A DNA stretch of 64,000 nt from Parus major (lineage: Eukaryota > Chordata > Aves > Passeriformes > Paridae): contig NC_031769.1 in assembly GCF_001522545.3 (NCBI RefSeq), forward strand, positions 6,247,513 to 6,311,512, read 5' to 3'. The first letter of the stretch is position 1. Each line of letters starts with the position of its first letter. The notes below the pieces were generated by a model. It saw only the letters and a program-made list of their open reading frames with translations. It made no database searches and had not been told where the DNA came from. Of the stretch, positions 43,601 through 55,600 are shown one piece after another. The translations under genes and the position numbers were made by a program.

Positions 43601-46600
43601 TAATGTTTTCAAGCTCATCTTGAGCTTAATACTGTCAGGTTCACTCATTTTGAATAGTCTTATTTTGAAAGCAAAAACACTGAAATTAAGTAAATTATTC
43701 AAAAAAAAAGCATTTACCTAATATGACTACAAGAAGATGCAAAGAAAGGTGTATTCTATGGCTTGTATTGAAAGACTGATGTAAAGCACCATTTTAGTCA
43801 AAATGATGGAGAACATCTACTGGTATCTTATGCCAAATTTTTTGTTCTATTATAATGCACGTAAAGTGAGAATACTCAAGTGAAAAAAGGCCTAAGCATA
43901 ACCATGGGAAAACCACAAAAAAATTACAAAGATTTGTTCATATCATGGCTGAGTTAATATAAAAAATAATACCATTATTAAAAATCCCTCTTGGGTATTA
44001 TTAAATATGACCATAGAAATATAGGTACATGTGGCAAAACCAATGTGAAATACATTTCCAATATTTCAAAATGGTACCAAAATATGACACCAGAACAAGT
44101 TCATCTTTTTCAAAGGTACTTCACTTTTCCAAAGGCATTACTTCACTTTAAAATATTAAATATTTATCTAAAAATGTATTTATTATTAGATTAAGTATTT
44201 CTATGAGTATTTAGAGTATCAAATTAAGTTTCATAGCAAACACCAGCTTTTTTATACTAACCTGCTTTTTGAAACTGGCATGAAAGTAATTCAGTAATAG
44301 TAAATTTTAGTATATTTGAGTCATGTCATTTCAGGATATAAATTGGTACAATAAATATTTACTCTATCAGAGTATTTACTGATTAAATTCAACTTTTCTT
44401 TTGTTTCTAATTTGTTTTGGTCAGTCTGGTTCTTCCTACCTATTCTAGTTACCTCAAAACTAATTAATGACATATTCCATGTAACTCCAGAAAACTTTTT
44501 AATAAATTGCAACAGAAGTTTTTAGCACAAGGATCTGCCCAAGGAAACCTTATTATCCTTATAAATGGGAGCTCAGATATCCATACCTGGATATTTTTAG
44601 TCACACTTGCATTTGTCTTTTGTATTGCATTTGGTTTTTTATGAACCCTACCCACCCTGTTTCCTTACAGACTTGAGCATTCAAGTGTTTTTACTCACTT
44701 CTGTGCTCCCTGAGACAACAGCTTTGTCCACGTTCAGCGATACCTGCTCTTCAGTCTGGCAGACTCCCACAGACCACTCCGCACAGCGGTGATGAGCCCA
44801 GCAGTGACCTGGTGTGTGCAGAGAGAGAAAGGGCCAGGGTTGGACAGCTCTGTCAAGCACTTCCTCCAAGTATAGAACTCAGTTCTGGCAGTAAATACTT
44901 GCCAGAAAAAACAGAGAATTCTTCTCCCCCTTTTCCTTTTTCTTGTTGCAGCACTGAAAACCCGTATTAACATACACTGAATATATTGCAGTTACTGTCA
45001 GACACTAAAAACACTGTTATTTTGTTTTATATACAACATACCTTTTTTATCTGTTTATAGTTTTCAGGTGCCTGATCATGTAATCATAGCACTGGGGTGC
45101 ACAGCATTCTTTGACTTTGATTCTACATTCAATGCTTGTGTGACACACACAGACACAAAAAGTTCCATTTGACCTCATATATCACTGCACATAACCTTTC
45201 CCTAGGTTTGTACTCTTTAATTTATGATTCCCAAGGACTGGATATCTGTGTGTTCATGTTGAACATGCTCATATGATGCTTTAGGAATCTACACAAAGTG
45301 TTTAAAAGCTCAAATATAGCATGAATAGAAACTCATATAAATGACTGAGAAAACGGCATCAATACAACAAACACAGTATTAGAGATGCACCTACCTAACA
45401 AAAAAACATAATCAGAATTTGTAGAATTCAAAATGTAACTTTTACAAGAAGTTTCTAATTCAATTCTGGGGGAAAAAATGCAAATTATGTATACTTCCAA
45501 AGGAATTCTCTGACTGCTTTATACAGGAATTAGAAATGATGGTTTACACTAGCTCTTGAAATTAGTTATCAGCCAACTTAATAATTCAAGCTACAAAAAA
45601 CAATCCCAAAAAAAATCTCTGTAAGGGTTTGGGAAGAGTTATTTACAAATGATAGGAACTTTAAAAATGTAGATTGATAAATGTTCGCCCACCCATTTAT
45701 ACACACTATAGTAAAACTATTTAAACAAAACCATTGGATTTAATTTTTTCCTTTTAATTAGACCTTGAAACAAGTTTCCATACTCATGAAAGACTGGCAT
45801 TTTTGTTATTACATAAATGTATTTCTATTTTTTGGAGCAAAATATGTGAATGGACTACTGGCATCAAAGCATTTGGACACAGATGCCTCCTGAAAAAGTA
45901 ATTAATAACTTAATTATAGAGAAGTTCAATTGAAATGAAAGAGCAGATGATAAACCAGACATTTTTCTGACAGAAAACCTGCATATTCTGGAAACATGCA
46001 CATGCATTATGCCTCTACTGCTCTAATGATGCTGCTCTTTTAAATCTTCTGTCCCATTATTTCCAATAATATTTGCAGCAGGAGATCAGGTAACATCATA
46101 GGATTAAGATTTTTGAGAATTATATTAAGCTGTGCCTCATTCCTTTTCCCTATTCTCCCCAAAACAGAATCATGGTACTGAAGGTATTACTACTTGAACA
46201 CCAGTTCTGCAGCAGATTACAAACATTTTCCACACAAAGCTGAGGATTCTCTTTTCTGGAGAGAAGACTAAAAAACCACAATCTGACATGGGCAAAAGGT
46301 ACCAAAGCACCACCAAAGACTGGACAAACACCACAGCCACAAAAAAAACAACAGCTGGAAAATTTCACTCATGTCACTGTGGCTACTGTACTGCTACTGG
46401 ACAGGGAGAAAAAGGTAACAATGGCTCTTACCTGTTGGCTCAAATAAGGCTTGAACATCAATGTCATCTGGTAAGCCAACTAAACTGAGTTCATCCCAGA
46501 ATTTGACAACCTGATCGTCAGAAGCAGTTTGGGTGCTTACACTTGTACATGATGCTATACTCGATCGAGATCTGTATCAGGAAGCAGAAAAACAAATTTA

Positions 46601-49600
46601 GAAGTGACCACATTCTTTGTTCAACTAGCCAGATACTAACAAACTCGCAGCGAATAAAATGTTTTCCTAATATGATAAAAAATAAATTAACACGAACTAA
46701 AGTCTTGTGCATACTTTATCCCAACACTTTCCCCAGTAACAGTTTCCAGTTCAAGCTGCTGTTCAGTAAACAAGCCTGCTCTCTTCCAATTCCTCAGGAC
46801 ACACACGCTTCTTTAAGTTTGATTCTATACATATTAAAACTTGCCCAACCCTTGGAATTGAGAATGAGGTAACAACATTAAGAAGCGAGGTGCTTATAGA
46901 AAATACTACAGCTGTGGGGGGAAGGTAGAAAAAAGACCAGGACTTCAAAATCTGTTTGGAAATAAACATCTTTATACAATGCCACCAGATGTTAGGTGGG
47001 GGTGAGGCAGAGGAAAAGGAGGGGGGGAGGGAAGGGGAGGGAGATTGAAAAATGCAGTGATATAAAGATACTATATTGTACTAGTTTATAACCTTATTAA
47101 ATTGTTCCCCAAATTCTAATCTCAACAGAAAACAATTCACACAACTCAGATTACTGCATTTTAAAAACATTAGCGATGACTCTATATTTCCTGCAGGCTA
47201 AAGAGTATCTTAGACATCTAAGGGTGTGCATTTAGGCCTACTGATAAGAGACGTGATCACTGATGCCTCAACAATTGGTAGGAAAGGTGGTTCTGCATTT
47301 TCCATTAAGATTCTTTGAACCTGATTATTCTCTGCTATTAATAACTCAATTGTATGCATTTGTCAATAGATACAGTAACCACTGGAACCTGTGATAATTG
47401 TGCTTTCCTGAAAACTTTGCTCTGGTTCAGTCATTACATTCATAAATACATTTTAAAACCCCTTAGTTTATGGGAAATAGAGTAACATCTTTCTTGTACC
47501 ACCCAGGAAAACTTAAAAGTTTTTTATTATTACATGGTAACTTCATGACCTGCGTAATTTAAAAAAAAAATCGACCCCAAAACCTATTAATTGTGACACT
47601 ATCAACATCTAAAACTTCCTTAAAAAGCAGTATGTTCTGTTTGACAAAACTGGTTCCTCAACACCATTCATGTCCACTGGAATTACAGAATAGTGTGGAT
47701 TGGAAAGGATTTTGTTCCAACCCTCCTACAATGGCCAGAGACATCTTTCACTATCCCAGGTTGCTCTAAGGTCCATCCAACCTGCCCTTGAACACTTCGA
47801 AGGAGGGAGCACCAACAACTGTTCTGGGCAGCCTGTGCCAACACTTCACCCCCATGAACATGGAGCCTCCTCTACCACCAAACTGCTACTCACAACACCG
47901 AAGCTTAAATAAGAAAAACTAAAACCCAACTGACAAGGCATTTTTCTGCATAAAAAAGCTTTCTCACACTATCAAACCAATCCATTTACAGAACTTCTCA
48001 ATTTACTCTACAATCTCACCCTGCATAGAAACACTTTACACAGGTTTCTCTGAAAATATTATTTCATATGCCTATAGAATACAGCCTGAGGCGAGGGTGT
48101 TACTTTTACTAGCTTCAAGAAAAGCCACTTTTCTGTATCAGCATTACACAATGTGCACTTTTCCACCACCAACACGATGACAAAAACATACAATGTGCAC
48201 CCAAGCAACCTCAGTGAGTGCAGAACACTCTCAGAAGCTTTTGCAGCAGCAGCACAGCCACTGACAGGTCTGACTCAGGGAGTCTGGCAGAGCCTGCAGC
48301 TGCCTCCCTCACTGTATCCCTCCCAGGCTGGGAGTCAATCAATCCTCCAATGCTCGGTCTTGCTCCACATCGCCCGTGGCTCTGCATCCCTGCCCCACAT
48401 CATCACCACCCCACACTGCCCATGGTTCTGGACCACGATCCCACACTCGATCCCTCATCTTTGCCTCGCCCACAGCTCCGCCTCACCACCCTGCACCACT
48501 GTAACATATCACCCTTCAGCATTATTGTAACACAGCATCATCCCACACCACTGTAACACATCACCCTTCAGCACCACTGTAACACAGCACCATCCCACAC
48601 CACTGTAACACATCACCATCCTGCACCACTGTAACACATCACCCTTCAGCATTACTGTAACACATCACCACCCTGCACCACTGTAACACATCACCCTTCA
48701 GCACCACTGTAAAACAGCACCATCCTGTACCACTGTAACACATCACCATCCCACACCACTGTAACACATCACCATCAGGCACCACTGTAACACATCACCA
48801 TCAGACACCACTGTAACACATCACCCTTCAGCACCACTGTAACACATCACCATCCTGCACCACTGTAACACACTACCATCCAGAATCACTGTAACACATC
48901 ACCATCCCACATCACGCCTTGCCCTCTCTGCCCCACAATGCCCTCAACAACACATCACCAACCCATATCACCAGTACCGCCCTTGACACTGCACCACCCT
49001 CAACCCCACACTGCCCACGGCTCCACCTCACCACAGCGCCCTCAGCCCCTTCACCACCCTCAACCCTGCACCACCCACAGCCCCTTCACCACCCTCAACC
49101 CTGCATCACCCTCAGCCCCTTCACCACCCACAGCCCCTCACCACCGACAGCTCTCCACCACCCTCAGCCCCTTCACCACCCACAGCCCCTGCACCACCCA
49201 CAGCCCTCCACCACCCACAGCCCCTCACTGCCCACAGCCCCTTCACCACCCACAGCCCCTGCACCACCCACAGCCCTCCACCACCCTCAGCCCCTCACCG
49301 CCCACAGCCCCTTCACCACCCTCAGCCCCTTCACCACCCACAGCCCCTTCACCACCCTCAACCCCTTCACCACCCACAGCCCCTTCACCACCCTCAGCCC
49401 CTTCACCACCCACAGCCCCTCACCGCCCTCAACCCCTCACTGCCCTCAACCCTACGCCTCCCACAGCCCCTCACCACCCTCAATCCCACACCACCCACAG
49501 CTTCTCACTACCTTCAACCCCACAATGCCCAAACCATAGCTGTGGCCTGTAGCCCTGCATCACCACTGGCTCCCCTCATGCTTCTCTATGTTGCAGCCGC

Positions 49601-52600
49601 TCTGTCACACAGACAGCACTGAATGATCCCACATTCACCATCAATCCTGAATGAATCCAAGTCAATCCAAGTCCCCAGTGACAGGACCCCCATGCCCATG
49701 AAGACATGGCCCTGATCAGCCCCATCCCAGTGCCCTCGCCACACACACCATGTACTGAGCACCCTCCACTGTGGGGCCAGGAATGCCCCTGCCATCCCTC
49801 ACAGTCACTGAGAGGCCTGGGGACCATGAGCAAAGCCCCCTGTCTAGGAGAGCTGCCAGCAAACCCCCACTCCTGCAGGGCAGGAACCATGGCTGTGTGA
49901 CCTCAACAGCACAGGCACCACAGCGAGAGCCAGCGCGGGATGGCAAGAGGAGAGGCTCCAATCAGGGGGGCAGAGGCTACCCATTATTCCAGGCTACACA
50001 ACACATGAAGCGTCAGAAATCCATCCTCTTCCACCCTTCATGTGTACTTTTACTTCAGCATCACAAGTAGATCTGTGCTTTACAGTAGCTATGTCTCTTT
50101 TCTGTGTTCTTCCAGAGTGAAGATTCTCACTTGGGAAAGAAACAAACCCATTTTTAAAAAGCAGAAGAGACAGCCACTGCTATACTGCTCACGTGTTGGT
50201 TGCTCTGGGGCTGTTTTTAGTTCAGTTTTTGTATGCATTGATTTTCTTCAGAAACATTAATATTAAAAACCCACATCACACAAATACACGGTAGTTGCCT
50301 ATTGTGGTACAGAAACAGTAAAGATCCTTCCTGAATTTTGTGCAAAATAAAAAATCTGCATATTTACTGTAGGACAGACTTACTTCTTCTGGCCTCTCTG
50401 TTTGCGCGGCACTGAGTTTTGCCTTGGAGTTCTCTCACAAGCTCCATCGGTGCTGTCGCTGGCTTCACTCTTATTTAAAGGCTGGTTTTTCCATGGGATA
50501 ACATACCCAGGAGTGGGACCAAATTGTTTTAAGTCTCCTTGTCCTAATGAGCTCCGTTCTCCACAGTAACAAAAGGCGCAGAGTTGTTCGCTGTAAAGGG
50601 AAGATCATTACTTCTTTATTAGGGGAAAACCAGCAGAGGATACTCCATCAAAGAGTAAATTTCATGCTAATTTAACCCTTTATAATAAGACAATAAAATC
50701 TCCCACTTGCTGTCAGGTATCAGAATTCAGCATTCAGAAACACTATTTCCAGCTAATTGGCAGTTACATCAAAATAACTTTTTTTTCTGTTCACAAAACT
50801 GCCTGATTAACAAAGCAAACAAAAAAATGTCCATTCTAAACTATTAGAATTTCCAAAATTCTGTGTGTCTAGACACGTGCTTGCTAAAAGGCATCAAAAT
50901 GCTACAGAACACATACATTACACTATAGAACATTATAACACATACACCTTTCTGGAAGCACATGCAGCTTATGTTTAACACAATGTGCAAATACTATGCA
51001 CTAAAAGGTTTACTAAAATGGAGAAAAATGGAATAATGAGAAAACCACAGCAGTGGCTACAGTCACACATGCCAAAGCACACCACATACACAAATCCAAC
51101 CATCCTCATTTACTTCAATATTTAAAGACAAAATGATGTCTAAAAGTTTTACTGGAAGAATTTTATATTTACAGAACTGTGACCGCTGCAATACCCCGTA
51201 CCATTTGCAATTATGTTTTAACATGCACAACATAGTGACAGGATTGAAATGACAGCTCTGACAGCACTCCTTGTGTCACATCATATGGAAGCTACTGAAA
51301 AATATTTCTATAATAAACATACCCACAAACTTAAAATGTGAACTTCTGCAACTAATGCAGTTTGCATTAAAGGAAGGCCATTTAACACTTCTTTTTTTTT
51401 TCTTTTTTTTAATGCTTAAATGAGCAATTCTGTTTTCTTCGTATTTCTGCCCCAAAGACCCCAAAAAGATGCCTCAGGGAATCAGGCACTTGGATAGAGG
51501 CTTAGTTATGCCTGGATTCCATTTAAATAGATTTCAGTGCATCTCCAAGGTGGCACATTTGGATTTGGGACACTCTGTGCTCTGTGAGTGAGAGGAGGAA
51601 AGTGAAGTGGGAGGAAGAGAAAACCTTAAGGCTAAACTGCTGTAAAATATTTACTGAATTCTGGGGGAAAAAATAAAGCCTCCTGTGCTTTTCAGCCTGA
51701 AGAGACAAGAACAGCAACAGAAAAAAGTGCAAGTGGAAAAGGAAAGTTCCAGATCAGAAGAGAAAACCCTGAGAATCCAACAAAGCTGCTGATATTTGGT
51801 TTATCATACTCTGGGATGGCTCCTCTTGCTCTCACCATAGAGAAACAATAGGAGCAAAGAAAAATAAGAAAGAAACCTGAAGTTGTCTACTGCTGCTGGT
51901 AATACCAGACAGTCAGATGCTAAGGAAAGGAGAAGAGTTTCATGAGCCCAAAATGAAGCCAGAATGAAGCCAAATGCTTTTATTTATGGTTGACAGGTAG
52001 GATTGCACTTTCATTAAGGCAGATGGACCACTGAGAACATGCAGGTTGGTGGGCAGATAAATTAAATCCCATTCATGGTTCTGAAATTACACCTTCCTAT
52101 GGTACTGTTAGGAAACATTTGTCCTCATCTCATGGCCTCGGCTGCACATCCCTCACTGATCTGCCTCAACACACAACCAGCACGAGCCAGCACAACCCCC
52201 AGAGCTGATGGCAAATGTCTGACACGTTCCAGAAATCTTCAGAAAGAGATGTCCAAAGACAAAAAAATCCAAAGAAAATATGGATAGTGTGAGAGCAGTA
52301 AAAAAATGAGTAGTTACACTGAACAGTACATAAGTCTATTTCACAGCTAGCTTTCAGTGTGATAGAGCAACCAATACACTATTATTTGTCTGTCAGTGAC
52401 TGTAACCACTGGACTGCCAGTGAAACCTGATCTGGCTTCACAAGCAGAGTTCCTAAGCAGGGAAAGCAAAACTATTTATGCTGGTTGAGACTAGAGAGAC
52501 TTGTGAGGAGAATTAAGAGATTTAAACAGGCAACACCACAGTGTATAAATTACACTAGTTACAAACACAAGATTATCCACAGTGGAATAAATAATTATTC

Positions 52601-55600
52601 ATACATCCTGTTAGGACAGACTATCACTGCTCATTAAAAGACTTGAGGATAATTACAAACAAATAAACAACGCTCTTTAAAGTGGAGTCATAGCAAATAT
52701 GCAATAATATTTAAGTCTATAAAAGAGAAATACGAAACAATAATTAAGAAAAAAAAAATAAACTAACTTTTCAAGTGGTATTATTTGAAAAGGCATACAG
52801 GAGTAAAGCTGGTATTTCTGGAGCCTGTAAGGCAGCTCCAGCATCACAACTTCCAGCAGTAGCTTTCTGCAAGCAGAGTGGAGTGAAACAACAGGAGCAG
52901 TGAGTTTCACAGCTACTCTGCAGCGTGGTGCAGACAGCTGTGGAGCTGTCAAGAATCATATGGCTTGTGCTACTGCTCCTGCTCCAGCAGAGCTGGGGAA
53001 CGCAGCTGAACCAAGTGCTCACCATGGGGTGGGGGCTGGGGGAGCCTTCACTGAAGGCTGTTTGCACATGGATGCAGAAGTTAAAGACAGGAGCAGGAGA
53101 ACGTGCCCAGAGCACTGCCAGAACACTGTGGGGCTGAGATAAAGGGGAGAGATTATACAGAGGGGGAAAAAAGGTTTCACAATTGCCAAGGGCGTAAGCA
53201 GAGGGGCTTCAACTGTACCCACAGCCAGACACTCAAAAACACTCAGTGGCAGTCCACTCCCAGCCTCCTCTGGGATGCTGGAGAGACCCTCTGCAGGAAA
53301 GCCACGCTGCTCTGCCTCCTGACATGCCACAGCTGCTGGCTTGTCATGCCGTATACAAAGTGGCCATTTCCATCATGTTAGCCTTTTAGCTTTAAGTGCT
53401 CAGTAAATATTTTAAGTTATGTCTGTATGGGCAGAAGGTAGAGATTTTTTCCTATCATTCGAGGACTGCAGAAAGTACTTAACAAATCTACTTTCCATAT
53501 GTCAATATGCAATTAGAGGATCTAAATCTGTGATGCAAGAAGAACTCTCATATTGAAGATAACGAAATAGAGTTACTGGCAAATCTTAAGATCAAACCCT
53601 AGATCTGTTATCATAATTAACATATTTTAAGAACAGGATAATTCAAAATGGGATAAAAAGCAAGAGACGATGTGTCACAAATCTTTTTATAAGATACTAA
53701 GAAAAAAGAAGCTCATCAGTGCTCAAATCATTTAAGATATATCTCCCAAAATATAAGTTCATCATTATCTATAACTTCAATTTAAACTACTTATTTTCCC
53801 ATGACAAATGCTACTTTCTTATAAAAGTTTAAAGATCCAGAGGTGGTTTATTACCAGAAGGTGCTCCTATACCTCACCTCATCCCAGAGGATTTTATAGA
53901 TTTAAGCACAGAAATTTTAATACATAACACTGAGGAAAAACTGTGCTCAGAATGAACCAGACATACTGGGTTTTGGGGATGCAGTAAGAGGCAGAAAAGC
54001 TAATAATGTCTGAAGCTAATGTCTGTTCCCACGGGAGGAGATCCAGACATGGATCCTGTTTGAAGGATGCCCTTTCTAACAAGAAACATGTTGATCCCAT
54101 CACTTTTTCACAGCCATTCTCTTTTACAGGTTCTTATTCCATCAGGTCAGTGTCTCCTCCTCACCCAGCATTTACTCAACCCCCTGACAAAAATCTAAAG
54201 TGCTATAATCCTCCCCTGTCCACATCCTGACAAAGGATAACAAAATGCCCTGCAGCTACTTAATCCTGAAGGAAAGGAGACCAGTCACTATTTCCTCTAC
54301 TTGACTGATGACAGTCATCAGGACTCATCCTAAAACACAGACTTTTCCACTGAAACAACTTCATTTCAACACATGCAGTATTGGGCAACTAATTGCACAA
54401 TATTAAATCACAACCAGAGGAGGAGAAACATCTGGTTTGCTTGCAACTATTCAGTCAGAGAATTAAGGTAAACCTGAGAGTCCCTCAAACTTATTTATTA
54501 ACAGAATTAAGCCTTAGCATCAGGATTAGCAACACCTGTAGTTGTACTTCCAGGAGTAAGCAGAAGCCCCTCCTGAATCTTCCTGACCTGGGAAATGGCA
54601 CTGGCTAATCCTGTGTCAGCCAAAGCTCCTAGATAACAAGCAGACATGGAGACTGGCTCATGCAAACATATTTTGTTTATGCTGTAGCCCTTATCTCACA
54701 GACGTGCACTTGTGCCCACGTGAGCACTGTGCAGCTTCTGAAAATCTTCAGATGTGTCCACGGGAGGTTGTGTGACCCTCAAGAGTATCTCACTCTCACT
54801 CTCCTGCCTGTTTTTCATACATGGGTAGAATGCACCACAAACTGCAGTGATATGGGGCACTGTCATGCCCCCACATCTCCATGTATACAGCTGGGGGAAT
54901 AAATCTTCATTCCTCATTCTCACAGGAATAACTTCCTTCCTTCCATGCCTCCAGGGCTCCCACACAGCTGAATGCCAAGCCAGGCAGTGAGTGGCCTATG
55001 CTGAGCACATCTGTCAGTGAGATACCTGAAGTTCTCCAACACTTTCAGTACTCAATGGTGAGGGTGGCAGGCTAAAGGAAATCCTGCAGCTGCCTGTTCT
55101 GAAGAGGGGTGTTAAAGGTGCCCTTCTTTCAGGAGAGCCTGCACAGGGGAATCCAAGCATCACACGGAGATGAAGAGGAGGATGTCAACAGCAGGTGAAA
55201 TTCAAACTCTTGGATTCAGATCAAGGGATGCTCATCTTGTAACTTTTCTGAAATTCCTCCCAACCTACTGTGGGGCTGATACTACCAGAAGAGTTTTGCT
55301 GTGCATTCACCTTTCCCAATTAATCATACTAAAACCAGGTTTAAACAGGAAAAAACAATGGACTATATTTGAGAAAATGCAAGGCATAGCAATTCCAGTA
55401 AGATCCACTAGCTATAGCCATTGCCTCAACATTAAACACTCAAGTTGCAGATGATCACTACTGCCATTTGCCATGATAACAATTGCACTAAAGTTAAAAA
55501 GAAACCCAACTCAGAAAGCATAAAGATCTCTTTCATTCAGGGTTTGGGTTGAAAAAGAAAGTGAAGAGGGTATCATGCTACAAATTTGTCTTAGTGGAAT

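Larger units (their letters stand above)
22000..44698 (-). other. KMT2C intron W4-W5, 22.7 kb
   Basis: The largest intron lies between the zinc knuckle and the PHD half of the extended PHD finger. I found an A/C-rich tract (23826-23930), small tandem repeats (27571-27632, 29831-29883), an (ATC)6 run (31859-31876), an inverted CR1 pair (37878-38251), a suspected LTR (42630-42965) and an (AC)n run (43575-43591). The remainder is AT-rich without recognised coding or RNA content. Confidence 0.6.
46572..50383 (-). other. KMT2C intron W2-W3, 3.8 kb
   Basis: It carries a G-rich quadruplex-like run (47021-47041), a CR1 fragment (47682-47870), and a GC-rich patch (about 48200-49980) with two minisatellites. 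The GC-rich patch contrasts sharply with the other introns. Confidence 0.7.

Noticed and set aside
48919..49552. Two overlapping plus-strand frames of about 200 codons, rich in Pro, Thr and Ser
   Set aside because: They are the 18-bp minisatellite read in two phases. Both stay open because the unit length is a multiple of three. There is no unique coding sequence, domain or splice context.
52771..53381. Several overlapping frames of 70-114 codons in a locally GC-richer stretch
   Set aside because: Frames are open on both strands without a preferred phase, which fits composition and not coding.
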